22,599 nucleotides of DNA from an uncultured Microbacteriaceae bacterium (GCA_943914115.1 CALUAU010000014.1:1-22599), one strand, 5' to 3'. Shown: positions 1 through 7,689, numbered from the stretch's first letter. Numbers and translations: made by a program. The notes: generated by a model not told the origin, from the sequence alone.

Positions 1-35
1 GTAGTGGTCTCGACATCCCCTCATTCCTGCGATGA
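1..35 (+). CDS. ftsZ: Cell division protein FtsZ, extreme C-terminus only (partial)
   Basis: The third reading frame from the window edge encodes SGLDIPSFLR and then TGA at 33-35. This resembles the conserved C-terminal peptide of FtsZ (acidic residue, hydrophobic, Pro, then a phenylalanine-rich end with a basic residue), the docking site for membrane tethers such as SepF. The stop overlaps the yggS start codon as ATGA (32-35), which suggests translational coupling. ftsZ followed by yggS and sepF is the usual actinobacterial order, so context supports the call strongly even though only ten residues are visible. The rest of the gene lies left of the window. Confidence 0.82.
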   Translation, partial: SGLDIPSFLR

Positions 36-736
36 ACAGCGCGGTTGATGTTGCGACCGTTGCCGAACGGCTCGAGCGGGTGCGAGGCGAGATCGCTGAG
101 GCTGCCGCTGCGGTCGGACGCTCGGGCGACGAGCTGACGGTCATCGTGGTGACCAAATACCAGCCACTCGAACTCATTGATGTGCTCGCTGAACTCGGTG
201 TGCGCGATTTCGGTGAAAACCGACACCCAGAGTCGCGCAATAAGGCCCAGCGCATTCACGAACTGGGGGCGGGGCGTCTGCACTTCATTGGGCAGTTGCA
301 GCGTAATAAAGCCCGCCAGGTGGGGCGCTACGCCGATGCAGTGCACTCTATTGACCGTGAAGAACTCGTCACAGCACTGTCGACGCTCGAGCGTGGCGAT
401 GCGGGTGCGCTCGATGTGCTGATGCAACTGTCGCTAGACGGCGATCCGAGCCGTGGAGGAGTTCCGCTTGGCGAAGCCGAAGCGCTAGCAGAGCGGATCG
501 CTGCAACCCCGACCATCCGCTTGCGCGGTGTGATGGCGGTGGCGCCGCTGGGTGTTGATCCGCTGCCGGCATTTGAACAGGTTCGGCTCACCTCAGAACG
601 AATTCGCGCAATTGTGCCGGATGCGAGATGGATTTCGGCGGGAATGTCGCACGACTTTCACTCAGCAATTTCACAGGGTGCGACACACCTGCGAATCGGC
701 ACGGCAATCACCGGAAATCGTCCAACCGCCCCGTAA
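32..736 (+). CDS. yggS: YggS/PLPBP family pyridoxal-phosphate homeostasis protein
   Basis: This 234-residue protein has the length of the single-domain PLP-binding YggS/PROSC family (fold type III, alanine-racemase-like barrel without known catalysis). These proteins buffer free PLP in the cytosol. The PLP lysine is K42 in VVTKYQP. Other family motifs are FGENRHPE, FIGQLQRNK and the phosphate-binding end SAGMSHDF followed by LRIGTAITG. The motif after FGENR reads HPE where many relatives have a glutamine, a small change. The ATG overlaps the ftsZ stop, so the gene is probably translated by coupling within the division operon. It sits between ftsZ and sepF, as is common in Gram-positive bacteria. 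Family assignment is firm; a direct role in division is not established. Confidence 0.95.
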   Translation: MNSAVDVATVAERLERVRGEIAEAAAAVGRSGDELTVIVVTKYQPLELIDVLAELGVRDFGENRHPESRNKAQRIHELGAGRLHFIGQLQRNKARQVGRYADAVHSIDREELVTALSTLERGDAGALDVLMQLSLDGDPSRGGVPLGEAEALAERIAATPTIRLRGVMAVAPLGVDPLPAFEQVRLTSERIRAIVPDARWISAGMSHDFHSAISQGATHLRIGTAITGNRPTAP

Positions 737-754
737 CGTAATTGCATACACGTC

Positions 755-760
755 AGGAGG
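755..760 (+). promoter_or_regulatory. Ribosome-binding site of sepF
   Basis: AGGAGG lies five bases before the ATG at 766. It decides the start against an in-frame TTG at 742 upstream of the site, which would add eight atypical residues ahead of the conserved MGNPLR beginning. Confidence 0.85.
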
Positions 761-765
761 CACAC

Positions 766-1266
766 ATGGGCAATCCGCTTCGTAACGCAATGGTTTATCT
801 CGGACTCGCCGAGGAAACCGACAACCAAATCGACCGTCAGGGGCAGGTCACTCAGTCGGTGACGAATGCCGAAACTGATCGCGTAGAGCCGGTAACCGAG
901 CGCGCCACCCCCGCTCCTGTAACCCCAATCAACCGGGCGTCCGTGCCGCACGCGACTCCCGTGGTTAAGCCGACCCCCGCGGCATCGAAGATGAACGAGA
1001 TTCTCACCGTCCACCCGAAGGCTTTCGACAACGATGCCAGAGTGATTGCCGAGCACTTCCGTGATGGCGTGCCGGTAATCATGAACCTGTCGCAGATGAG
1101 CGACGGCGATGCTCGACGCATCATTGACTTTGCATCGGGTCTCGCGCAGGGATTGCTCGGCAAGATCGAGCGCGTCACGAATCGCGTGTTTTTGCTGACC
1201 CCCGAACATGTCAACGTGCACGCTGACGAGTCGAGCCACGCTGACGACAACACGTTCTTCAGCTAA
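766..1266 (+). CDS. sepF: Cell division protein SepF
   Basis: The product has 166 residues. It begins MGNPLRNAMVYLGLAEE, the amphipathic N-terminal membrane-targeting helix typical of SepF. A disordered Pro/Thr/Val-rich linker (about 20-74) follows, then the globular SepF domain (about 76-152) with VHPKAFDNDARVIAEHF and the glycine-rich ASGLAQGLLGKI stretch. SepF anchors the FtsZ ring to the membrane in actinobacteria, which usually lack FtsA, and binds the FtsZ C-terminal peptide, the very piece encoded at the left edge. ATG 766 was chosen for its AGGAGG site and the canonical N-terminus. The gap from yggS is 29 bases, so it is probably in the same transcript. A strong hairpin follows the stop. 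Confidence 0.96.
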   Translation: MGNPLRNAMVYLGLAEETDNQIDRQGQVTQSVTNAETDRVEPVTERATPAPVTPINRASVPHATPVVKPTPAASKMNEILTVHPKAFDNDARVIAEHFRDGVPVIMNLSQMSDGDARRIIDFASGLAQGLLGKIERVTNRVFLLTPEHVNVHADESSHADDNTFFS

Positions 1267-1284
1267 ATTGTGTTGCAGTGCCTC

Positions 1285-1316
1285 ATTGACGGTGTACCCA
1301 TGGGTGCACCGTCAAT
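1285..1316 (+). terminator. Strong inverted repeat between sepF and yggT
   Basis: Arms 1285-1299 and 1302-1316 pair over about 13-15 positions with one G-T wobble around an ACCC/GGGT centre, and the outer ten bases (ATTGACGGTG against CACCGTCAAT) are perfect. There is no downstream run of T, so a classical intrinsic terminator is not certain. It could be a terminator, an attenuator that lowers yggT/divIVA expression relative to sepF, or an RNA-stability element. Confidence 0.6.
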
Positions 1317-1342
1317 CTCGTATCTGACAGGTTGGAACGCAC

Positions 1343-1645
1343 TTGTATCTCTTGTGGACGATGCTTTTCTACATCATCACTCTCTACACGGCGGTGATGT
1401 GGGCACGGCTGATTATTGACTGGGCCATGGTGCTTGCGCCGCGCTGGCGACCAAGGGGTGTTTTGTTAGTGCTGGTCGACGCCGTCTTTCGGCTCACCGA
1501 TCCGCCGCTGAAGTTGCTCCGCAAGTGGATTCGACCGTTGCAAGTGGGCAATATCGCCCTTGATCTTTCGTGGCTTGTGGTGTTAATCGGGCTGAATCTG
1601 TTGAGCTATTTCACGAGCTATTTGGCCGTGACGAGTGCGCAATAG
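1343..1645 (+). CDS. yggT: YggT family membrane protein
   Basis: A 100-residue hydrophobic protein. One membrane segment lies near residues 5-30 (FYIITLYTAVMWARLIIDW) and another near 72-95 (IALDLSWLVVLIGLNLLSYF). Between them is the conserved YggT loop with TDPPLKLLRKWIRP, close to the family consensus (TEP.L.P.R..IP). YggT proteins are found in division clusters downstream of sepF; their exact role is unsettled, with links to membrane or osmotic functions. The TTG at 1343 is given as start because a weak GGTTGGA lies upstream; in-frame TTG 1352 or ATG 1361 are alternatives and would remove three or six residues without affecting the first helix. Confidence 0.88.
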   Translation: MYLLWTMLFYIITLYTAVMWARLIIDWAMVLAPRWRPRGVLLVLVDAVFRLTDPPLKLLRKWIRPLQVGNIALDLSWLVVLIGLNLLSYFTSYLAVTSAQ

Positions 1646-1652
1646 CAGCTCA

Positions 1653-1662
1653 TTTCATGAAA
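1653..1662. repeat. Ten-base palindrome upstream of divIVA
   Basis: TTTCATGAAA is a perfect palindrome just after the yggT stop and a few bases before the putative divIVA -35 element. It could be an operator or the core of a weak hairpin (CATTT with AAATG). It is short, so chance is possible. Confidence 0.3.
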
Positions 1663-1667
1663 ATGAT

Positions 1668-1697
1668 GTGACGAATGTTGTGGTTGTGGCGTAAGGT
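1668..1697 (+). promoter_or_regulatory. Putative divIVA promoter
   Basis: A TAAGGT -10 (1692-1697, matching TANNNT) lies 18 bases after GTGACG (1668-1673), a poor -35. A start near 1704 would give a leader of about 63 bases before the divIVA ATG. The 121-base gap is the longest in the division cluster, which fits an internal promoter, but the -35 match is weak. Confidence 0.35.
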
Positions 1698-1766
1698 TGT
1701 CGAAGTAGATCGAGATCTGTCTCAGTAACGAGCTGTTTCCAATCCACGAAGAGAGAGGCCCGACCC

Positions 1767-2492
1767 ATGGCGCTTACGCCGGAAGACGTCGTTAACAAGC
1801 GGTTTCAGCAAACGAAGTTCCGCGAGGGGTACGACCAAGACGAGGTTGACGACTTTCTCGATGAGGTGGTCGCTGAGTTTCGTCGACTGATTGCTGAAAA
1901 CGAACAGCTTACGGCTGAAAACGAGCGGCTCAGGGCTGCCGGAGGCGGCGAAGCTGCGCCGGCTGCGCCGTTTGCACCTGCACCCGAGGTGCGAGAAGAG
2001 GCTCCCGTTCCTGTTACCGCTCCGGCTCCGGCTCCCGTTCCGGTGCCAGCCCCCGCTCCCGAAGCTGCCGCTGGCGATGTGACCGCCGAGTCACAGTCGC
2101 TGCTGGTGCTGGCACGTCGTCTGCACGACGAACATGTTGCCGAGGGTACCCGCCGCCGCGACCAACTGATCTCCGAGGCTGAAGCCGACGCCAAGCGTAT
2201 CGTTGAGGAAGCCAACTCGCAGGCCCAGGTAGTGACCGACGAAGCCGAGACTCAGGCGAAGCGCGTCGTGGCCGACGCTGAAAATCGCGCGCGCGCGCTC
2301 GTTAGCAACGCCGAGAACCGTGAGCGTGACACCACCAGCCGCCTCGAGGCGTCACAGCGCAAGCTTGAAGAACGCATCGAAGAGCTCCGTCTATTCGAGC
2401 GCGACTACCGCAACAACCTGCGCAGCTACATCGAGGGCCAGCTCAACGAGCTCAACTCGTCCGGTGGCGGCGAGGTAGAAGCCGGTCAGTAG
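1767..2492 (+). CDS. divIVA: DivIVA/Wag31 polar growth scaffold
   Basis: 241 residues. The N-terminal lipid-binding DivIVA domain (1-57) begins MALTPEDVVNKRFQQTKFR and includes GYDQDEVDDFLDEV. A Gly/Ala/Pro/Val-rich linker (58-104) with repeated PA and PV units follows, then a long C-terminal coiled coil (about 105-235) with EAE-DAKRIVEEAN-like heptads. DivIVA (Wag31) self-assembles at negatively curved membrane and recruits the elongation machinery in actinobacteria. The start has a GAGAGAGG purine stretch at 1751-1758. The compact coiled coil and the low-complexity linker are in keeping with Micrococcales homologues. It lies nine bases upstream of lspA and is probably co-transcribed with it. 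Confidence 0.96.
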   Translation: MALTPEDVVNKRFQQTKFREGYDQDEVDDFLDEVVAEFRRLIAENEQLTAENERLRAAGGGEAAPAAPFAPAPEVREEAPVPVTAPAPAPVPVPAPAPEAAAGDVTAESQSLLVLARRLHDEHVAEGTRRRDQLISEAEADAKRIVEEANSQAQVVTDEAETQAKRVVADAENRARALVSNAENRERDTTSRLEASQRKLEERIEELRLFERDYRNNLRSYIEGQLNELNSSGGGEVEAGQ

Positions 2493-2501
2493 TATCTCGG
2501 A

Positions 2502-3104
2502 GTGACTGAGTCCATCACCACACCGCGGCCCGCGGCCAGCACACGCCATATTGCGTTGCTGGTCGGGGTCGCGGCCGTGTTATTGGCTGGAGACCAGCTC
2601 ATCAAACAGCTGGTTGTCGACCACATGGTCGAGGGGCAACGCATCGAGGTGATCGGTGAGGCACTGCAGATTCACTTCGTGCGTAACCCCGGCGCTGCGT
2701 TTTCGATTGCTTCGGGAATGACGTGGATCTTCACAATTATCGCGGCCGTGGTGGTCGGGGTGATTGTGGCGAATGCGCGCCGCATCCAATCGGTATGGTG
2801 GGCGGTTGTGCTGGGGCTCGTTCTCGGTGGCACCCTGGGGAATCTGGGTGACCGGCTCTTCCGGGAACCGGGTGTTTTTGAGGGGCACGTCGTTGACTAC
2901 ATTTCGACGCCCTGGATTGTGCCAGCCATCTACAATCTTGCCGATATCGCGATTGTCGGTGGCATGGTCATGGTCGCGCTGTTGACCATCCTCGACGTGG
3001 GTTTTGACGGCGAACGCGGCACAGCCAAAACCATGCCCGCCGACAAACCCGACAGAACCGCCGTGGAATGCCATGAAACAGACTCGAATTCTGCCGCTAC
3101 CTGA
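2502..3104 (+). CDS. lspA: Lipoprotein signal peptidase (signal peptidase II)
   Basis: 200 residues with four membrane segments (about 15-32, 72-91, 97-113, 141-165). LspA cleaves the signal peptide of prolipoproteins after diacylglyceryl modification of the lipobox cysteine. Conserved blocks are DQLIK (31-35), VRNPGAAFS (60-68), GNLGDR (113-118), VVDY with catalytic D132, and NLADIAI with catalytic D148. The GTG start lies nine bases after the divIVA stop with no clear Shine-Dalgarno, so coupled translation is likely. The hydrophilic tail (about 166-200) extends past the usual end and its coding sequence overlaps the rluD start. CtaC in this window carries a lipobox and is a likely substrate. 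Confidence 0.96.
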   Translation: MTESITTPRPAASTRHIALLVGVAAVLLAGDQLIKQLVVDHMVEGQRIEVIGEALQIHFVRNPGAAFSIASGMTWIFTIIAAVVVGVIVANARRIQSVWWAVVLGLVLGGTLGNLGDRLFREPGVFEGHVVDYISTPWIVPAIYNLADIAIVGGMVMVALLTILDVGFDGERGTAKTMPADKPDRTAVECHETDSNSAAT

Positions 3105-4005
3105 CGGCTTGGTTGGGGAGCGTGTCGACACCGGTGTCGCCAAACTCATGGGCTTGAGCCGAAGCCGGGTTGCCGACCTTGCCGCGGCGGGTGACATTCT
3201 CGTCGACGGCGTGGCAGCCTCGAAATCCGACCGTCTGCCAGCAGGTGCAATGCTGCACATTGAATGGGAGCCTGAAAGGCCCCTACAAGTAGAACCGATT
3301 CCGGTTCCCGAGCTTGAGATTGTGCACGATGAGCCATCATTTGTGGTTGTGATGAAGCCCGTAGGGGTGGCCGCGCACCCCTCGGTGGGGTGGAGTGGCC
3401 CCACCGTTCTCGGTGCGCTGGCAGCCGCCGGGTTCCGGATCACCACATCAGGGCAACCCGAACGTCAAGGCATCGTGCACCGGCTGGATGTTGGCACCTC
3501 GGGCCTGATGGTGGTGGCAAAATCAGAAACCGCCTATTCGGTGTTGAAGCAGGCGTTTCGGGATCGGGCGGTTGACAAGACCTATCACGCAGTGGTGCAA
3601 GGGCTCATGGACCCGCTTTCGGGGACGATTGATGCGCCGATCGGCCGCCACCCCGGTTCGAGCTGGAAATTTGCTGTGGTTGCCGACGGCAAACCATCGA
3701 TCACGCACTACGACACGATCGAGGCGTTCCGCCGCGCATCGCTACTCGAAGTAAAGCTCGAAACCGGACGCACCCATCAGATTCGTGTGCACACCTCGGC
3801 CCAAGGGCACCCCTGCGTCGGCGACCCGCTTTACGGCTGTGATCCTAAATTGGCGGCTGCCCTCGGCCTTGACCGGCAATGGCTCCACGCGGTGGGGCTC
3901 GGTTTTGTGCATCCACTCACCGGTGGGTATGTGTCGTTCACCTCGAACTACCCCGATGACCTGCAGCAGGCGCTCGAAACGCTGCGCCGCGGCGTCGACT
4001 ACTGA
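3073..4005 (+). CDS. rluD: RluA/RluD family 23S rRNA pseudouridine synthase
   Basis: 310 residues from ATG 3073. An S4 RNA-binding domain (about 14-70, VDTGVAKLMGLSRSRVADL) precedes the pseudouridine synthase domain. The catalytic aspartate is D139 in GIVHRLDVGTSGL; other family blocks are ETGRTHQIRVH and GDPLYG. RluD-type enzymes modify uridines of the 23S rRNA helix 69 region; the exact target here cannot be read from sequence. The start overlaps the end of lspA by 32 bases. A longer in-frame reading from 3004 would add 23 proline- and lysine-rich residues lying wholly within lspA with no family resemblance, so it was rejected. lspA followed by rluD is a widespread pair. Confidence 0.94.
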   Translation: MKQTRILPLPDGLVGERVDTGVAKLMGLSRSRVADLAAAGDILVDGVAASKSDRLPAGAMLHIEWEPERPLQVEPIPVPELEIVHDEPSFVVVMKPVGVAAHPSVGWSGPTVLGALAAAGFRITTSGQPERQGIVHRLDVGTSGLMVVAKSETAYSVLKQAFRDRAVDKTYHAVVQGLMDPLSGTIDAPIGRHPGSSWKFAVVADGKPSITHYDTIEAFRRASLLEVKLETGRTHQIRVHTSAQGHPCVGDPLYGCDPKLAAALGLDRQWLHAVGLGFVHPLTGGYVSFTSNYPDDLQQALETLRRGVDY

Positions 4006-4081
4006 CACCGGCGACCGTGCTGGCAGCATCGAGTCGCTACTACGCAGGCCCGACACCACGCCAACGAGCTGCCGCGCAAAC

Positions 4082-4115
4082 TAGACTGGAGCGATCCCTA
4101 ACCTGCTACCGGAGG
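4082..4115 (+). promoter_or_regulatory. Putative dnaE promoter -10 and ribosome-binding site
   Basis: TAGACT (4082-4087, TANNNT) would start transcription near 4094. GGAGG (4111-4115) lies four bases before the GTG at 4120. No convincing -35 is visible. The 114-base gap after rluD makes a separate dnaE promoter plausible. The ribosome-binding site is firm, the promoter tentative. Confidence 0.5.
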
Positions 4116-4119
4116 CGCC

Positions 4120-7100
4120 GTGGCTACGTCTGACTCGTTCGTACACCTGCACAACCACACCGAGTACTCGATGCTCGACGGTGCGGCGAAAATTAACGAG
4201 GTGTGCGAGCTCGCCGCCGAAATGGGAATGCCGGCACTGGCAACCACCGACCACGGCAATATGTTCTCGGCCTACGAGTTCTACAAGGCCGCGAAACGGG
4301 CCGGGATCAAACCAATTATCGGCACCGAGGCATATCTGACACCGGGTACCCACCGCAATAACCGCGAACGCGTGCGCTGGGGCAATGGCGGTGGAGACGA
4401 TGTTTCGGGTGGCGGCGCCTACACGCATATGACGATGCTGGCCGAAACCACGCAGGGTATGCACAATCTCTTCCGGCTATCGAGCTGGGCTTCGATTGAG
4501 GGGCAGTACTTTAAGCCCCGAATGGACCGCGAGTTGCTGAACCGCTTCGGTAAGGGAATCATCGCCACCACCGGCTGCCCATCGGGTGAGATTCAAACAC
4601 GGCTACGGCTGGGTCAGTATGAGCTTGCCAAGCAAGCGGCGGGGGAGTTTCAAGACATCTTCGGGAAGGAAAACTTCTTCCTCGAACTCATGGATCACGG
4701 CGTCGAGGTTGAACGTCGCGTGCGGGATGATCTGCTGCGGCTTGGTAAAGAGATGAATCTGCCGCGCGTGGTCACCAACGACCTGCACTACACGCGCAAA
4801 GAAGATGCCGTACACCATGCGGCTCTGCTGTGCGTGCAATCGGGTTCGACGCTCGACGACCCGAACCGATTCAAATTCGATGGGGAGGGCTACTATCTGA
4901 AGTCACCCGCCGAGATGCGGCATCTATTCCGCGACTTTCAGGATGCCTGTGACAATACGCTGCTGATTGCTGAGCGCTGCAACGCCGAGTTCGATGAAGC
5001 GGCCAACTACATGCCGGCATTCCCGGTGCCCGAGGGCGAAACCGAGGCCAGCTGGTTCGAGAAAGAAGTCGAGCGCGGGCTGCACTACCGATACGGCGAC
5101 CACATCCCCGACCGGGTGCGTGAACGCGCCGACTATGAGACCGGCATCATCAAACAGATGGGGTTTCCCGGCTACTTCCTGGTGGTTGCCGACTACATTC
5201 AGTGGGCGAAAGAAAACGGCGTGCGAGTGGGGCCCGGGCGTGGTTCGGGCGCCGGTTCAATGTGTGCCTACGCCATGCGCATCACCGATCTTGACCCGAT
5301 CGAACACGGGCTGATCTTCGAGCGGTTCCTCAACCCCGACCGGGTATCGATGCCCGACTTTGATATCGACTTTGACGACCGTCGTCGCGGTGAGGTGATT
5401 CAGTACGTCACCGAAAAATACGGTGACGACCACGTGGCGCAGATTGTCACCTACGGCACGATTAAGTCGAAGCAGGCCCTCAAAGACGCATCTCGAGTGC
5501 TCGGCTATCCCTTCTCGGTGGGCGAGACGCTCACCAAAGCGATGCCCGCGGCGGTGATGGGGAAAGATATTCCGCTCAGCGATGTGTTCAACCCGGAAGC
5601 GGGGCGGTATAAAGAAGCTGGTGAGCTTCGTTCGGTCATCGAGTCGAGCCCCGAGTTTCAGAAGGTGTTCGACACTGCGAAAGGGCTCGAGGGCCTCAAA
5701 CGCCAGTGGGGTGTACACGCCGCAGGTGTGATCATGTCGTCGGCGCCGATTATTGATGTGATTCCGTTGATGCGCCGCGAGCAGGACGGCCAGATCGTCA
5801 CCCAGTTTGACTACCCGAGCTGTGAGTCACTCGGGCTGATCAAAATGGACTTTCTTGGTCTGCGCAACCTGACGATTCTTTCAGACGCGATCGACAACAT
5901 TGCCGAAAACCGCGGCGAAGAAATCGATCTCGAACGCATGGCGCTCGACGATACCGACACCTATCGGCTGCTTTCACGCGGCGACACGCTGGGCGTCTTT
6001 CAGCTGGATGGTGACGGGCTACGGGCCTTGCTGCGGCTGATGAAACCCGACAACTTCAACGACGTTTCGGCAACGATCGCGCTGTATCGCCCCGGCCCGA
6101 TGGGCGCGAACTCGCACGTCAACTATGCCCATCGCAAGAACGGTTTGCAGCCGGTGACGCCGATTCATCCCGAGCTTGAAGAGCCGCTGCGTGACATCTT
6201 GGCCGAGTCGTACGGTCTGATCATCTACCAGGAGCAGGTGATGGCGATCGCCCAGAAAGTGGCCGGCTATTCGCTCGGTCAAGCCGACCTGCTGCGGCGA
6301 GCAATGGGCAAAAAGAAAAAGGCCGAGCTCGAGAAACAGTTCGAAAAATTCTCGTCGGGTATGCACGCCAATGGGTTTTCGAAAGCGGCGGTGCAGGCAC
6401 TGTGGGACATCCTGCTGCCGTTCTCTGACTACGCGTTTAACAAGGCCCATTCGGCAGCATATGGCGTGGTGTCGTACTGGACCGCCTACTTGAAATGTCA
6501 CTACGCGCCCGAGTACATGTCGGGCCTACTCACCTCGGTGGGCGACTCGCGTGACAAGCTTGCCGAGTACCTCAACGAGTGCCGGCATATGGGTATCCGC
6601 GTGCTGCAGCCGGACGTGAACGAATCGACGCTGCGCTTCCGTGCGGTGGGACAGGACATTCGATTCGGGCTGGGTGCGGTGCGAAACGTGGGCGATCAGG
6701 TTGTCGCCGATATCGTTGCCGCGCGTGAAAGCAAGGGGAAGTTCACCTCGTTTCACGATTTCCTTACGAAGGTGCCAACCTCGGTCACTAACAAGCGCAC
6801 CATCGAGTCGCTCATCAAGGCCGGTGCGTTTGACTCGCTGGGATATACGCGGCGCGCACTGGTGGAGATTCACGATGATGCGATCGATGCTGCGGTGGCG
6901 AAAAAACGCAATGAGGCACACGGCCAGGTCGACCTGTTTGCCGGGCTTGAAGAGTTTGAAGAAGAAGAGTCGGTGGTGCCCGAGCGTCCCGAGTTTTCGC
7001 GTCGAGACAAACTTGCTTTTGAGCGCGACATGCTCGGGCTGTATGTCTCCGACCACCCGCTGCGCGGCCTCGAGACGGATCTGGCGAAGCTCGCATCCCA

Positions 7101-7629
7101 CCAGATTTTGCAGCTGACCGCCGAAGAGGCGAATGTCGCGGACGGTTCGCAGGTGCAGATCGCAGGACTCATGACCGTGGTGCAGCACCGCATTGCCCGG
7201 CAGTCGGGTAACCCGTACGCTATGGTCACTGTTGAAGATTTCGGCGGCGAAATCACCGTGATGTTCCTCGGTAAGACCTATCAGGAGTACGCCGGGCAAT
7301 TGAAATCTGACACGATTGCGGTGATCCGGGGGAGAGCACAGCAGCGTGATGACGGAGTCACCATCACGGCACAGGGGATCACCATCCCGCAGCTTTCGGT
7401 GGGTGATAATCAGGCGCTGACGATCACGCTGAACGATCGCCAGGCTACTGTGCCGCTTGTGACCGAGCTCGATGCCCTGCTGCGGCGTAACACCGGTGAG
7501 AGTGAGGTGCGCTTACGGCTGCGCACCCCCTATGCGATTCGCCGGTTTGAGCTTCCACACCGGGTAGAGAACTCTGGCGCTCTGTACTCCGAGCTGGTGG
7601 CGCTGCTCGGCCCGGAATGTCTGGGATAG
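4120..7629 (+). CDS. dnaE: DNA polymerase III alpha subunit (DnaE1)
   Basis: 1169 residues, full length for DnaE1. Order: PHP domain (about 7-230), palm/fingers of the C-family polymerase, helix-hairpin-helix region, then an OB fold (about 1000-1085, with QVQIAGLMTVVQHR). Catalytic aspartates are D413 and D415 in PDFDIDFDD and D577 in LIKMDFLGLRNL. All nine PHP metal ligands expected from mycobacterial DnaE1 are present by alignment: H11, H13, D20, H44, E69, H102, C152, D220 and H222, which implies an active 3'-5' proofreading exonuclease in the polymerase itself. The GTG start has a GGAGG site. This is the replicative polymerase, acting at the fork with the clamp and loader encoded elsewhere. 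Confidence 0.98.
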   Translation: MATSDSFVHLHNHTEYSMLDGAAKINEVCELAAEMGMPALATTDHGNMFSAYEFYKAAKRAGIKPIIGTEAYLTPGTHRNNRERVRWGNGGGDDVSGGGAYTHMTMLAETTQGMHNLFRLSSWASIEGQYFKPRMDRELLNRFGKGIIATTGCPSGEIQTRLRLGQYELAKQAAGEFQDIFGKENFFLELMDHGVEVERRVRDDLLRLGKEMNLPRVVTNDLHYTRKEDAVHHAALLCVQSGSTLDDPNRFKFDGEGYYLKSPAEMRHLFRDFQDACDNTLLIAERCNAEFDEAANYMPAFPVPEGETEASWFEKEVERGLHYRYGDHIPDRVRERADYETGIIKQMGFPGYFLVVADYIQWAKENGVRVGPGRGSGAGSMCAYAMRITDLDPIEHGLIFERFLNPDRVSMPDFDIDFDDRRRGEVIQYVTEKYGDDHVAQIVTYGTIKSKQALKDASRVLGYPFSVGETLTKAMPAAVMGKDIPLSDVFNPEAGRYKEAGELRSVIESSPEFQKVFDTAKGLEGLKRQWGVHAAGVIMSSAPIIDVIPLMRREQDGQIVTQFDYPSCESLGLIKMDFLGLRNLTILSDAIDNIAENRGEEIDLERMALDDTDTYRLLSRGDTLGVFQLDGDGLRALLRLMKPDNFNDVSATIALYRPGPMGANSHVNYAHRKNGLQPVTPIHPELEEPLRDILAESYGLIIYQEQVMAIAQKVAGYSLGQADLLRRAMGKKKKAELEKQFEKFSSGMHANGFSKAAVQALWDILLPFSDYAFNKAHSAAYGVVSYWTAYLKCHYAPEYMSGLLTSVGDSRDKLAEYLNECRHMGIRVLQPDVNESTLRFRAVGQDIRFGLGAVRNVGDQVVADIVAARESKGKFTSFHDFLTKVPTSVTNKRTIESLIKAGAFDSLGYTRRALVEIHDDAIDAAVAKKRNEAHGQVDLFAGLEEFEEEESVVPERPEFSRRDKLAFERDMLGLYVSDHPLRGLETDLAKLASHQILQLTAEEANVADGSQVQIAGLMTVVQHRIARQSGNPYAMVTVEDFGGEITVMFLGKTYQEYAGQLKSDTIAVIRGRAQQRDDGVTITAQGITIPQLSVGDNQALTITLNDRQATVPLVTELDALLRRNTGESEVRLRLRTPYAIRRFELPHRVENSGALYSELVALLGPECLG

Positions 7630-7674
7630 CTTCTGCCCGAACGCAACCGAATCGGCGCACCCGCAGATGACAAC

Positions 7675-7680
7675 TAGAAT
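7675..7680 (+). promoter_or_regulatory. Putative -10 element of hisD
   Basis: TAGAAT (TANNNT) lies nine bases before the ATG at 7690 (twelve before the second ATG at 7693). A start about seven bases downstream would leave only a few untranslated bases, so the transcript would be nearly leaderless and the GGAG at 7681-7684 would mostly not be transcribed. The alternative is that hisD is co-transcribed with dnaE (60-base gap) and uses that GGAG. Confidence 0.42.
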
Positions 7681-7689
7681 GGAGCCATC

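Noticed and set aside
2580..3446. Minus-strand open frame of 288 residues across lspA and rluD.
   Set aside because: It spans two well-supported plus-strand genes and reads as low-complexity His/Arg/Ser sequence.
6526..7299. Minus-strand open frame of 257 residues opposite dnaE.
   Set aside because: It is a shadow of dnaE codon bias, with no ribosome-binding site and no family motif.
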